Assembly: GCF_910578895.1 (NCBI RefSeq)
Contig: NZ_CAJTSC010000003.1
Span: 1 to 64,000 of the forward strand
Direction of reading: 5' to 3'
Source of the DNA: an uncultured Bacteroides sp.
Lineage (GTDB): Bacteria; Bacteroidota; Bacteroidia; Bacteroidales; Bacteroidaceae
Length of the DNA stretch: 64,000 nucleotides
Position 1 is the first letter of the stretch. Every line of letters starts with the position of its first letter. The notes under the pieces were generated by a model. It saw nothing but the letters and a program-made list of their open reading frames with translations. It searched no databases and was not told the DNA's origin. Below, in pieces: positions 8,964 through 17,321 of this stretch. A program made the translations under genes and the position numbers.

Positions 8964-10025
8964 ATGAGCAGACAAGAAGTAATCCTTTGCGAAGAACTCG
9001 AAAGCAGCCTGACGCACGCCATTGAAAAGTGTCCTCACGACAAGCTCTTTATCCTTACCGACGAACATACCCATCGTCTTTGCCTGCCGCAGGTGCGGTG
9101 TATCCCGGCGCTGCAAGACGCCGCCGAAATCATTATCGGGGCGGAAGACGTACATAAGAACCTGGAAACCTTGGCTGCCGTGTGGCAAGCCCTGAGCGAG
9201 CAGGGAGCCACCCGCCATTCGCTGCTGATAAACCTGGGCGGCGGCATGGTGACCGACCTCGGCGGTTTTGCCGCCTCCACCTTCAAACGGGGCATGGCAT
9301 ATATCAACATCCCCACCACCTTGCTTGCCATGGTGGACGCATCGGTAGGCGGAAAAACAGGCATCAACTTCAACGGGTTGAAAAATGAAATCGGGGTCTT
9401 TGCGCCTGCCGCCAGCGTGTTGCTGGAAACGGAATTCCTGCGCAGCCTCGATGCCCGTAATTTCTTCTCCGGATATGCCGAAATGCTGAAGCACGGGCTT
9501 ATCAGCACTCCGGACCATCTGGCGGAAATACTGTCGTTCGATACGGAAAACATCGACTACACGCTCCTCAAAGCAATGGTAGGGCGCTCCGTCCATGTGA
9601 AAGAAGACATCGTGGAGCAAGACCCCAAGGAACTTGGCATACGCAAGGCGCTCAACCTCGGGCATACCGTAGGACATGTTTTCGAGAGCCTTGCCTTGGC
9701 GGAGAACCGTCCGGTGCTGCACGGATATGCCGTAGCGTGGGGAATCGTATGCGAACTTTATCTCTCGCACATAAAAACGGGATTTCCCAAAGAGAAGATG
9801 CGCCGTACCATCCGATTCGTCAAAGAGAATTACGGCGCCTTCGCCTTCGACTGCAAGCAATATGACCGCCTCTACGAACTGATGCGGCACGACAAGAAGA
9901 ACACCGCCGGCATCATCAACTTCACGCTGCTTAAGGAGGTGGGCGATATCTGCCTGAACCAAACGGCAGACAAGGAAACGATATTCGAAGTCTTTGACTT
10001 TTACCGGGAATGCATGGGGCTGTAA
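8964..10025 (+). CDS. aroB: 3-dehydroquinate synthase
   Basis: A 353-aa cytoplasmic enzyme of the shikimate pathway converting DAHP to 3-dehydroquinate with NAD and a divalent metal. It carries the family block NLGGGMVTDLGGFAASTFKR followed by IPTTLLAMVDASVGGKTG, the metal-binding E in SGYAEMLKHGL, and the second metal-ligand region LNLGHTVGHVFE. Start chosen at 8964 (MSRQEVIL), which gives the usual length and lies behind a -7 element. It is monocistronic here, flanked by the two MITE-like repeats. Confidence 0.96.
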   Translation: MSRQEVILCEELESSLTHAIEKCPHDKLFILTDEHTHRLCLPQVRCIPALQDAAEIIIGAEDVHKNLETLAAVWQALSEQGATRHSLLINLGGGMVTDLGGFAASTFKRGMAYINIPTTLLAMVDASVGGKTGINFNGLKNEIGVFAPAASVLLETEFLRSLDARNFFSGYAEMLKHGLISTPDHLAEILSFDTENIDYTLLKAMVGRSVHVKEDIVEQDPKELGIRKALNLGHTVGHVFESLALAENRPVLHGYAVAWGIVCELYLSHIKTGFPKEKMRRTIRFVKENYGAFAFDCKQYDRLYELMRHDKKNTAGIINFTLLKEVGDICLNQTADKETIFEVFDFYRECMGL

Positions 10026-10051
10026 GCAGCTCCACGACATCAGACAAAAGC

Positions 10052-10103
10052 GCAAAGGAGACAGAAGGAGTTATCGCCCTTAACTCCTTCCAATCCCGAC
10101 TCC
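10052..10103. terminator. Hairpin after aroB, GGAGTTA-type palindrome
   Basis: A 10-bp perfect stem, GAAGGAGTTA (10064-10073) with TAACTCCTTC (10081-10090), around a 7-base loop. The flanks GGAGAC and GACTCC extend the dyad. It sits 38 bp past the aroB stop. There is no clear T-run, so it may be a dispersed palindrome rather than a true intrinsic terminator. Related in sequence to the element at 21594-21726. Confidence 0.45.
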
Positions 10104-10106
10104 TCT

Positions 10107-10260
10107 AAGAGCCTGTTTAAATTTTGTTCAGCCTTCTTTTGAGCGTTCTTTTCGAGGATGTTTTTCTGTTTCATGAGGAGCATAGCGGGCTATGTGACGG
10201 ATAAAAAGAGGAAAACAGGCAGGAAGGAAACTCAAAAGAGACCGAAGGAAAACTTTTTGA
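10107..10260 (+). repeat. Dispersed MITE-like repeat, copy 3
   Basis: Starts at GAGCCTGTTTAAATTTTGTT and matches copy 1 (1-100, inverted) and copy 2 (8690-8885, inverted). It runs to about GAAAACTTTTTGAAGAAAG. With the two copies flanking it, the aroB gene is bracketed by inverted copies of the same element. Confidence 0.7.
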
Positions 10261-10267
10261 AGAAAGA

Positions 10268-10360
10268 GAGTGTGTCGAAACACCTCAAATACACAAATCA
10301 CCCCTACCATAGATGTGGCAGGGGTGATCTGGTTAATAAGAGAGTTTCGAAACACCCTCA
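10268..10360. repeat. Stem-loop flanked by direct repeats
   Basis: A hairpin at 10297-10328 has arms ATCACCCCT and AGGGGTGAT, extended by two more pairs, with an 8-base loop. Near-identical direct repeats flank it: GAGTGTGTCGAAACACCTCA (10268-10287) and a similar copy at 10340-10360 containing the perfect palindrome GTTTCGAAAC. Read on the minus strand the hairpin is followed by a moderately T-rich run, so it may terminate ybeY transcription. With the MITE-like copy, this accounts for most of the 420-bp gap 10026-10445. Confidence 0.5.
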
Positions 10361-10445
10361 TGCGTTGGCTTAATTCCGTCTATATACTCTTAACGTATGC
10401 TACAAACCGGTTTCGGCATCTGCCCGGCGCTGAATGGCGGGCGGC

Positions 10446-10862
10446 TTACCGCAGCATGGCGAGCGCCTTGTTTTCGGCGGCTTCCATAATCTCCCGTTCG
10501 CCCGGACCTTTGTCGTTGATGCCGCAAAGATGCAGGATGCCGTGGATGATGACGCGGTGCAGCTCACGCTCGTAGTCGCTTCCGGCAAACTGTTCGGCAT
10601 TGGTGCGCACCGTGTCAAGGCTGATGAAGAGGTCGCCGCTCAGGCGGTTTCCTTCGCAATAGTCGAAGGTGATGATATCCGTATAGTAATCGTGCCGGAG
10701 ATACTGGCGGTTCACTTCGATAATCTTCTCGTCCGAGCAGAAGATATAGGCGATTTCACCGACTCTTTTCCCGTAAGCGGCGGCCACCGCCTTGATCCAC
10801 TCCGTGGTTTCGCGCTTCTTGATGGCGGGCATTTCAACACCGTCTGTCTGGTAAGTTATCAT
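10446..10862 (-). CDS. ybeY: Endoribonuclease YbeY (rRNA maturation factor)
   Basis: A 138-aa metal-dependent RNase acting in 16S rRNA 3'-end maturation and ribosome quality control. The zinc-binding motif HGILHLCGIND (about residues 105-115) matches the family's H-x3-H-x5-D pattern. The preceding YLRHDYYTDIITF and SGDLFIS are also family hallmarks. The length is normal. Upstream, 290 bp separate it from the SpmA/SpmB-type gene on the same strand. Confidence 0.94.
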   Translation of the reverse strand: MITYQTDGVEMPAIKKRETTEWIKAVAAAYGKRVGEIAYIFCSDEKIIEVNRQYLRHDYYTDIITFDYCEGNRLSGDLFISLDTVRTNAEQFAGSDYERELHRVIIHGILHLCGINDKGPGEREIMEAAENKALAMLR

Positions 10863-10952
10863 ATTGTTTTAGGGTTTTGGTTGGTTGTTTTTGTTCAGCA
10901 TATAGAGATATGGGGGAAGCAGAGGAGGGCTTTCTTTGTTGCTGTTTTTGGG

Positions 10953-11150
10953 GGACACGGACGTAGATACAGAGGGGAGTTGTTGTCTTCGTTCGGTTCT
11001 CTCTCTTTTTCTTTAACCGCTCTCTTTGCTTTAATATCCTCGTTTCGCTTTATATCCTCATCTTACTTTACATCCTCTTTATGCTTTTATTCTCTTATCC
11101 TCTTATTCTCTTTTGCTCCTTTTGTGTCTCCGCGTCCCTGCGTCTCCGTG
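10953..11150. repeat. Inverted repeat enclosing a pyrimidine-rich tandem repeat
   Basis: The segment at 10953-10978 (GGACACGGACGTAGATACAG) is an imperfect inverted copy of 11124-11150 (GTGTCTCCGCGTCCCTGCGT). Between them, 11028-11112 consists of imperfect 17-19-bp repeats of the type GCTTTATATCCTC, almost all pyrimidine on the plus strand. It occupies the gap between the genes at 10862 and 11153. It could act on the 3' end of the SpmA/SpmB-type transcript; no gene is visible. Confidence 0.5.
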
Positions 11151-11152
11151 TT

Positions 11153-12385
11153 TTAAAAGAAAAACATGTAACTGATAATGATGGCGGCTATGATGCCCGA
11201 GAAGTCGGCTATCAGGCCGCAGGTAACCGCATTGCGGGTTTTCGTGATGCCTACGCTGCCGAAGTAGACGGCGAGGATATAGAACGTGGTGTCCGAAGCA
11301 CCGCGCACCACGCAGCTCATGCGTCCGGCAAAGGAGTCGGCGCCATATTGCTTCATGGTATCTATCATCAGCCCGTTCGCCCCGCTGCCGCTTAGCGATT
11401 TCATCAGCGCAGTGGGCAGTGCATCCACAAAGCCGGTGTCTACACCGAACAGCCCGACGACATAGCCGATGCCGTTCACTATTATATCCATCGCTCCCGA
11501 AGTGCGGAAAACGGCGATGCCGACAAGGAAAGCCACCAGGTAGGGGATGATGCGTATGGCAGTGGTAAATCCTTCCTTGGCACCTTCGATGAAAGCGTCG
11601 TATACATTGATTTTCCTCCACAATCCCCACAGGATGAAAAGCAGGATGATGGAGAAAAGTATGATATTGGCAACCAACGTGGAGTAGACGCCCATTTCTT
11701 CGCGGCTTATCCGGGTGAACAGGTAAATCAATCCGGCAAAGAAGAGGCTGATGCACCCGATCAGGATAAGGATAGGCTTGTTCAGCAGGTTTATCCGCTG
11801 CGAAATGCTGACGGCGGTCACGCCGACAATGGTAGAGATGGCGGTGGTGATCAGCGTAGGGATGAAAATGTCCGTAGGCTGCGCGGCGCCCATCTGCGAG
11901 CGGTACATCATGATGCTGACGGGTATCAGTATCAGTCCCGACGTGTTCATCACCAGAAACATAATCATGGGGTTGGTGGCGGTGTCTTTTTGGGGGTTCA
12001 GTTCTTGCAGCTCTTTCATGGCTTTCAGCCCCATGGGAGTGGCAGCGTTGTCAAGCCCCAGCATGTTGGCGGAAAGGTTCATGAAGATGGAGCCCATGGC
12101 GGGATGCCCTTTGGGTATTTCCGGGAAGAGCCGGCAGAAGACGGGGCTGAGCCAACGCGAGAGCGCATTGATCATTCCGCTGTTCTCGCCGATTTTCATG
12201 ATGCCCAACCATAAGGACAGGATGCCGGTCAGTCCCAACGATATCTCGAACGCAGTCTTTGAGGAGTCGAATGTGGAGGTGACAAGTTCCGTAAAGATTC
12301 CTGTGTCGCCCATGAACAGGAGTTTGCAAAGTGCCACAACGAAAGCGATTACGAAAAAAGCTACCCAGATGTAATTTAAAACCAT
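11153..12385 (-). CDS. SpmA/SpmB fusion, nucleoside-recognition (Gate) domain membrane protein
   Basis: A 410-aa polytopic inner-membrane protein with two Gate domains. The N-terminal half resembles SpmA (FEISLGLTGILSLWLGIMKI, PKGHPAMGSI, NLSANMLGLDNAATPMGLKA). The C-terminal half resembles SpmB (EGAKEGFTTAIRIIPYLVAF, TALMKSLSGSGANG, VRGASDTTFYILAVYFGSVG). In Firmicutes these are two separate spore-maturation proteins; Bacteroidetes do not sporulate and typically carry the fusion. It may be a transporter of a small organic substrate, which is inference. Promoter core at 12408-12415. Confidence 0.85.
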   Translation of the reverse strand: MVLNYIWVAFFVIAFVVALCKLLFMGDTGIFTELVTSTFDSSKTAFEISLGLTGILSLWLGIMKIGENSGMINALSRWLSPVFCRLFPEIPKGHPAMGSIFMNLSANMLGLDNAATPMGLKAMKELQELNPQKDTATNPMIMFLVMNTSGLILIPVSIMMYRSQMGAAQPTDIFIPTLITTAISTIVGVTAVSISQRINLLNKPILILIGCISLFFAGLIYLFTRISREEMGVYSTLVANIILFSIILLFILWGLWRKINVYDAFIEGAKEGFTTAIRIIPYLVAFLVGIAVFRTSGAMDIIVNGIGYVVGLFGVDTGFVDALPTALMKSLSGSGANGLMIDTMKQYGADSFAGRMSCVVRGASDTTFYILAVYFGSVGITKTRNAVTCGLIADFSGIIAAIIISYMFFF

Positions 12386-12407
12386 GTGTCCTTATCTTTC
12401 TTTGTCG

Positions 12408-12415
12408 CAAAATTA
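12408..12415 (-). promoter_or_regulatory. Promoter -7 element TAATTTTG
   Basis: Minus-strand TAATTTTG, 22 bp before the ATG of the SpmA/SpmB-type gene. It faces away from the plus-strand core at 12450-12457, forming a divergent promoter pair. Confidence 0.5.
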
Positions 12416-12449
12416 AAGATAACTTTTCATAGTTTCTATAGATTTGTTG

Positions 12450-12457
12450 TATTTTTG
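12450..12457 (+). promoter_or_regulatory. Promoter -7 element TATTTTTG
   Basis: Exact TAnnTTTG, with TTTC 21 bp upstream (12425-12428) as a near-match to the -33 TTTG. It precedes the DNA alkylation repair gene at 12504 by 46 bp. Confidence 0.55.
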
Positions 12458-12503
12458 TGCTTTGGCAAAGTAATTCAAGTATATGTAAATCAAAAGGTGA
12501 GTG

Positions 12504-13244
12504 ATGGACAAGAAAGAAGTGGCAACTGCCGTTGCGGATATCCGAAACGACTTGGAGAGCTATATCGACCCGGTGAAAAGGGATTTCCTGCCCCGTTTCT
12601 TCAAGACAGGCAAAGGGCAGTATGGCGAGGGTGACAAGTTTTTGGGGGTAGTGGTTCCGAACACCCGTTTGGTGGCGAAGCGGCATAAGGATGCCCCTTT
12701 CGAAGTGATGGCGGAACTGTTGCAGAGCCCGTGGCACGAGTGCCGGCTTTGCGCCTTGCTGATGCTGGTGGAGCGTTTCAAAAAGAGCGATGAAAAGGGA
12801 AGGAAACTTATCTACGACTTCTATCTTTCGCAAACGGCACGCATCAACAACTGGGATTTGGTGGACCTGTCCGCCCCCTACATTGCGGGGGAATATCTGA
12901 AAGACAAATCCCGCGAAGACCTTTATCGGCTGAAAGACAGTGGCTTGCTTTGGGAACAACGCATCGCGGTAGTCTCTACTTATACGCTTATCAAAAACGG
13001 CGATTTCATCGATATTCTGGCACTGTCGGAACATTTCGTCACTTACGCCGCATCCCATGCAGGCAAACTGCACGACCTGATGCAGAAAGCGGTGGGCTGG
13101 ATGCTGCGTGAAATGGGCAAGCGGGATAAAGACCTGCTGGTGCAGTTCCTTGAGAAATATTGTAAGGTGATGCCGCGGACAATGCTGCGCTATGCCATTG
13201 AGAAATTCCCGGAAGAAGAGAGGAAGGAGTTTATGAAACGTTGA
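12504..13244 (+). CDS. DNA alkylation repair protein (AlkD-like HEAT-repeat glycosylase family)
   Basis: A 246-aa all-helical protein of the AlkD/AlkC-like family, thought to excise bulky or cationic N-alkylated bases. The family's helical repeats are visible: GVVVPNTRLVAKRH, then LLQSPWHECRLCALLMLV, NNWDLVDLSAPYIAG and WEQRIAVVSTYTLIKNGDF. The C-terminal LRYAIEKFPEEER is also typical. GTG at 12501 and ATG at 12504 are adjacent; the ATG is chosen, with an AAAGGTGAG stretch just upstream. Catalytic competence cannot be judged from sequence alone. Confidence 0.88.
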   Translation: MDKKEVATAVADIRNDLESYIDPVKRDFLPRFFKTGKGQYGEGDKFLGVVVPNTRLVAKRHKDAPFEVMAELLQSPWHECRLCALLMLVERFKKSDEKGRKLIYDFYLSQTARINNWDLVDLSAPYIAGEYLKDKSREDLYRLKDSGLLWEQRIAVVSTYTLIKNGDFIDILALSEHFVTYAASHAGKLHDLMQKAVGWMLREMGKRDKDLLVQFLEKYCKVMPRTMLRYAIEKFPEEERKEFMKR

Positions 13245-13254
13245 AAGATTTCTC

Positions 13255-13262
13255 TATCTTTG
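13255..13262 (+). promoter_or_regulatory. Promoter -7 element TATCTTTG for ruvB operon
   Basis: Exact TAnnTTTG between the alkylation repair gene stop (13244) and the ruvB ATG (13285), implying an independent promoter for the ruvB operon. Confidence 0.5.
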
Positions 13263-13284
13263 TCGTTGTATATATTGAATTTTA

Positions 13285-14322
13285 ATGGAACAAGAAGATT
13301 TTAACATACGCGAGCACCAGTTGACCAATAGAGAGCGTGACTTTGAGAACGCGCTCCGCCCGTTGAGTTTCGAAGATTTCAGCGGACAGGACAAGGTGGT
13401 GGACAATCTGCGTATTTTCGTGAAGGCAGCCCGTCTCAGAGGAGAAGCTTTGGACCATGTGTTGCTTCATGGTCCTCCCGGATTGGGGAAAACCACGCTT
13501 TCCAATATCATAGCCAATGAACTGGGAGTGGGTTTCAAGATTACTTCCGGTCCGGTGCTCGACAAGCCGGGCGACCTGGCGGGTGTGCTTACCAGCCTGG
13601 AACCGAACGATGTGCTGTTCATCGATGAAATACATCGGTTGAGCCCCGTAGTGGAAGAGTACCTCTATTCGGCTATGGAAGACTACCGCATCGACATCAT
13701 GATAGACAAAGGCCCGTCGGCGCGGAGCATACAGATTGATTTAAATCCGTTCACGTTGGTGGGCGCTACCACGCGCAGCGGTCTGCTGACGGCTCCGTTG
13801 CGTGCCCGTTTCGGTATCAACCTTCATTTGGAATATTACGATGATGATGTGCTGGGCAGTATCATCCGCCGTTCGGCAAGCATACTGGATGTGCCCTGCT
13901 CTGTAAGGGCGGCTTCGGAGATTGCAGGACGCAGCCGGGGCACGCCGCGTATTGCCAACGCTTTGTTGCGCCGTGTGAGGGACTTTGCGCAGGTGAAAGG
14001 TTCGGGCAGCATCGATACGGAGATTGCTAATTTCGCACTCGAAGCGCTCAACATCGACAAATACGGCCTGGATGAGATAGACAATAAGATACTTTGCACG
14101 ATTATCGATAAGTTCAAGGGCGGTCCGGTAGGGCTGACCACCATTGCTACGGCTTTGGGCGAAGACGCGGGCACAATCGAAGAGGTGTATGAACCGTTTC
14201 TGATAAAGGAAGGCTTCCTGAAACGTACTCCTCGCGGGCGCGAAGTGACGGAACTGGCTTACAAACATTTGGGAAGGAGTCTTTACAGCAGTCAGAAGAC
14301 GTTGTTTGATAATGACAGATGA
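13285..14322 (+). CDS. ruvB: Holliday junction branch migration ATPase RuvB
   Basis: A 345-aa AAA+ motor that drives branch migration with RuvA during recombination. Walker A is [10 protein letters not shown] (about residues 62-71) and Walker B is LFIDEIHRL. The sensor block is [18 protein letters not shown] with the arginine finger region. The C-terminal winged helix ([20 protein letters not shown], then [11 protein letters not shown]) is complete. RuvA and RuvC genes are not in the window. The stop codon overlaps the start of a 37-codon ORF (ATGA), and a flippase gene follows. Confidence 0.97.
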   Translation: MEQEDFNIREHQLTNRERDFENALRPLSFEDFSGQDKVVDNLRIFVKAARLRGEALDHVLLHGPPGLGKTTLSNIIANELGVGFKITSGPVLDKPGDLAGVLTSLEPNDVLFIDEIHRLSPVVEEYLYSAMEDYRIDIMIDKGPSARSIQIDLNPFTLVGATTRSGLLTAPLRARFGINLHLEYYDDDVLGSIIRRSASILDVPCSVRAASEIAGRSRGTPRIANALLRRVRDFAQVKGSGSIDTEIANFALEALNIDKYGLDEIDNKILCTIIDKFKGGPVGLTTIATALGEDAGTIEEVYEPFLIKEGFLKRTPRGREVTELAYKHLGRSLYSSQKTLFDNDR

Positions 14323-14432
14323 CCGGTGGTATAGACTGTTTCCGGTTGAACAGGGGCGAGGTTTATCTGAAGGAACTGCTTCCGCAGGCAGAACTTGATG
14401 CGCTGGCGGGAGCAGGCAAAGGCATGCGATAG
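14319..14432 (+). CDS. Possible small ORF coupled to ruvB (37 codons)
   Basis: The ruvB stop TGA is overlapped by ATG (ATGA at 14319-14322), opening a frame for 37 residues: [20 protein letters not shown], then [17 protein letters not shown], ending at TAG (14430-14432). The arrangement is that of translational coupling. The middle reads like soluble protein sequence, so it may be a small gene or the decayed start of a longer one. No family is recognised and chance cannot be excluded. Confidence 0.25.
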   Translation: MTGGIDCFRLNRGEVYLKELLPQAELDALAGAGKGMR

Positions 14433-14476
14433 AATATAAACTGGAATTGTCGTAAAACAAAGAAGTATAGAATAAC

Positions 14477-15922
14477 GTGGCTGGATTGAAATCATTGGCA
14501 AAAGAGACTGCCATCTATGGGTTGAGCAGTATAGTGGGGCGCTTCCTCAACTATCTGCTGGTGCCTGTGTACACCACGGCGTTGTCTGCGCAGTCGGGCG
14601 GCTATGGTGTGGTGACGAACATTTATGCGTGGGTGGCATTGCTGCTGGTGTTGCTGACGTGCGGTATGGAGACAGGCTTCTTCCGCTTCGTCAATAAAGG
14701 CGAGGACGACCCGATGCGTGTGTATTCCACCACGCTGCTCAGTGTAGGTGCCGGTGCGCTGGCATTCCTTGCTTTGGGACTGTTGTTTCTGCAACCCATT
14801 GCCAACTGGCTGGAGTATGGAGAGCATCCCTGGTATGTGGGGATGATGATGATTGTAGTGGCGATGGATGCCATTCAAAGCATTCCCTTCGCCTATTTGC
14901 GCTATAAGAAGCGTCCCCTTAAGTTTGCGGCGCTCAAATTGCTGTTCATATTCCTGAACATCGCGCTCAATCTGGTTTATTATGTTTGGATGAAAGGCGA
15001 TGATGTGGCGTATGCCTTCCTCTTTAATCTGGTGTGTACCTCTACCATTATGCTTTGCATGTTGCCGGAACTGCGCGGCTTTGCATACGTGCTGGACAGG
15101 CAACTGTTGAAACGGATGCTTGCCTACAGCCTGCCGTTGCTGGTACTGGGCATTGCGGGTATCCTGAACCAGGTGGCGGATAAGATTATCTTTCCCTTTG
15201 TCTATCCCGATGAGGTGGAAGCCACCGTACAGCTCGGCATCTATGGAGCCGCCAGCAAGATTGCAATGGTGATGGCGATGTTGACGCAGGCTTTCCGCTA
15301 TGCCTACGAACCTTTCGTTTTCGGCAAGAGCCGCGATAAGGACAACCGCCAGATATATGCGCAGGCGATGAAGTTTTTCATCATCTTTACGCTGCTTGCT
15401 TTTCTTGCCGTGGTGTTCTACCTGGACATTCTCCGCTACATCATCGGGCGCGACTATTGGGCAGGGCTGCGGGTCGTTCCTATCGTAATGGCTGCGGAAA
15501 TCTTCATGGGCATTTATTTCAATCTCTCTTTTTGGTACAAGCTGATTGACGAAACACGCTGGGGAGCCTATTTCTCGTTGATAGGCTGCAGCGTGCTGGT
15601 GACGATGAATGTCCTGCTCATTCCGAGGTTCAGCTACATGGCTTGCGCATGGGCGGGATTTGCAGGCTATGGCGTTGCCATGTTGCTCTCTTACTTCATC
15701 GGCCAGAAGAAATACCCCATCCGGTATGACCTGAAGGCGATAGGAAGCTATGTGCTGTTGGCTGCGGTGCTTTATGCTGTTGCAGAATATGTGCCGGTTG
15801 AGAACATTTGCCTGCGTATGGCGTTTCGTACATTGTTGTTATGCGTGTTTATAGCCTATGTTGTAAAGCGCGATTTGCCGCTTGGCCAGATACCTGTCAT
15901 TAACCGTTTTATCCGAAAATAG
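14477..15922 (+). CDS. Polysaccharide flippase-like membrane protein (MOP/Wzx superfamily)
   Basis: A 481-aa polytopic protein with about 12-14 hydrophobic helices, of the oligosaccharide flippase/lipopolysaccharide biosynthesis type. It starts with the family's amphipathic opening LKSLAKETAIYGLSSIVGRF and has GGYGVVTNIYAW as the first loop. It presumably moves a lipid-linked glycan across the inner membrane; the substrate is unknown and no glycosyltransferases are adjacent. It begins with GTG (14477); no better in-frame ATG precedes the conserved start. It lies in the ruvB - flippase - DUF389 - S46 peptidase run with short gaps. Confidence 0.85.
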   Translation: MAGLKSLAKETAIYGLSSIVGRFLNYLLVPVYTTALSAQSGGYGVVTNIYAWVALLLVLLTCGMETGFFRFVNKGEDDPMRVYSTTLLSVGAGALAFLALGLLFLQPIANWLEYGEHPWYVGMMMIVVAMDAIQSIPFAYLRYKKRPLKFAALKLLFIFLNIALNLVYYVWMKGDDVAYAFLFNLVCTSTIMLCMLPELRGFAYVLDRQLLKRMLAYSLPLLVLGIAGILNQVADKIIFPFVYPDEVEATVQLGIYGAASKIAMVMAMLTQAFRYAYEPFVFGKSRDKDNRQIYAQAMKFFIIFTLLAFLAVVFYLDILRYIIGRDYWAGLRVVPIVMAAEIFMGIYFNLSFWYKLIDETRWGAYFSLIGCSVLVTMNVLLIPRFSYMACAWAGFAGYGVAMLLSYFIGQKKYPIRYDLKAIGSYVLLAAVLYAVAEYVPVENICLRMAFRTLLLCVFIAYVVKRDLPLGQIPVINRFIRK

Positions 15923-15931
15923 ATTTAGCTT

Positions 15932-17305
15932 ATGAAACAGCCTGTCAATTCTTCTAACAGAAACACATTTGTAATCAAGAATTTCCTGAGAGAGTATCTT
16001 GATTTACGCAAGGATAAAGACAATGAGTACCAGACGGTAGACTCCATCCGTAAGGGAGTTGAGTTTAAAGGAGCCAATTTGTGGATTCTGATATTCGCTA
16101 TCTTTATGGCCTCGCTCGGCCTGAATGTCAATTCTACTGCTGTAATTATCGGCGCGATGCTTATCTCGCCGTTAATGGGGCCTATCATGGGGGTGGGACT
16201 ATCGGTCGGTCTGAACGACTTTGAACTGATGAAGCGTTCGCTGAAAAGCTTTCTGATAACCACGCTGTTCAGTGTCACCACGGCTACCGTGTTCTTTTTG
16301 GTCAGCCCGGTTGCCGAGGGACAGTCGGAGCTGCTGGCGCGCACTTCACCTACGATTTATGACGTATTCATCGCGCTAATGGGCGGTCTTGCAGGCGTAG
16401 TGGCACTCTCCACGAAAGAAAAAGGGAATGTGATTCCTGGTGTCGCCATTGCTACGGCATTGATGCCGCCGTTGTGCACGGCAGGTTACGGACTGGCAAC
16501 GGGCAATCTGATTTATTTCCTTGGCGCATTCTATCTTTATTTCATTAATTCCGTATTTATCAGTCTGGCTACTTTTATCGGCGTGCGGGTGATGCACTTC
16601 CAGCGCAAAGAGTTTGTGGATAAGAATCGTGAAAAGACAGTGCGGAAGTATATCGTGCTGATAGCCGTCCTTACGATGTGCCCTGCCGTGTATCTTACGG
16701 TAGGGATTATCCGGGATACTTTCTTCGAAGGTGCCGCCAACCGTTTTGTGAACGAACAGCTTGCCTTTGAGAATACGCAAGTGCTGGACAAGAAGATACG
16801 GCATGAAGGGAAGAACCATGAGATACGTGTGGTCTTGATAGGACAGGAGGTGCCGGAAGCTTCTATCGCCATAGCCCGCAGCAAGATGAAAGATTATAAA
16901 CTGGACAACACCAAACTGGTTGTGCTTCAGGGAATGAACAACGAGTCGCTGGATATCTCTTCTATCCGTGCCATGGTCATGGAAGATTTTTACAAGAACA
17001 GCGAACAGCGCCTGGTGGAGCAGAAACAACAGATATCTTCGTTGGAAAAGGACTTGGAACAGTATAAAAAGTACGATGAATTGGGCAAAAAGATTATTCC
17101 CGAGTTGAAGGTGCTTTATCCTTCCGTGAAGTCGGTTTCTCTCTCTCATGCGCTTGAACTGACGGTCGATTCGGCACGGATAGATACGGTGACATTGGCT
17201 GTCTTGAAGTTCGGCAGGCACCCGGACGCTCATGAAAAAAAGAAGATGACCGAATGGCTGAAAGCGCGTACGGGTTCCAGGCAGTTGAGGCTGATTGCGC
17301 AATAA
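15932..17305 (+). CDS. DUF389 family membrane protein
   Basis: A 457-aa inner-membrane protein of the TIGR00341/DUF389 family. The membrane core contains the family blocks NSTAVIIGAMLISPLMGPIMG and, further on, GGLAGVVALSTKEKGNVIPG followed by VAIATALMPPLCTAGYG. The C-terminal third (about 270-457) is soluble, with a coiled-coil stretch (EQRLVEQKQQISSLEKDLEQ). No biochemical function is established for the family. It sits 9 bp after the flippase stop and 16 bp before the peptidase start, so it is almost certainly co-transcribed. Confidence 0.9.
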   Translation: MKQPVNSSNRNTFVIKNFLREYLDLRKDKDNEYQTVDSIRKGVEFKGANLWILIFAIFMASLGLNVNSTAVIIGAMLISPLMGPIMGVGLSVGLNDFELMKRSLKSFLITTLFSVTTATVFFLVSPVAEGQSELLARTSPTIYDVFIALMGGLAGVVALSTKEKGNVIPGVAIATALMPPLCTAGYGLATGNLIYFLGAFYLYFINSVFISLATFIGVRVMHFQRKEFVDKNREKTVRKYIVLIAVLTMCPAVYLTVGIIRDTFFEGAANRFVNEQLAFENTQVLDKKIRHEGKNHEIRVVLIGQEVPEASIAIARSKMKDYKLDNTKLVVLQGMNNESLDISSIRAMVMEDFYKNSEQRLVEQKQQISSLEKDLEQYKKYDELGKKIIPELKVLYPSVKSVSLSHALELTVDSARIDTVTLAVLKFGRHPDAHEKKKMTEWLKARTGSRQLRLIAQ

Positions 17306-17321
17306 TAAAGTAAAGGACGAT

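Noticed and set aside
10158..10373. A 71-codon lysine-rich open frame across the repeat between aroB and ybeY
   Set aside because: It runs through a MITE-like repeat and a hairpin, and other copies of the repeat do not keep the frame.
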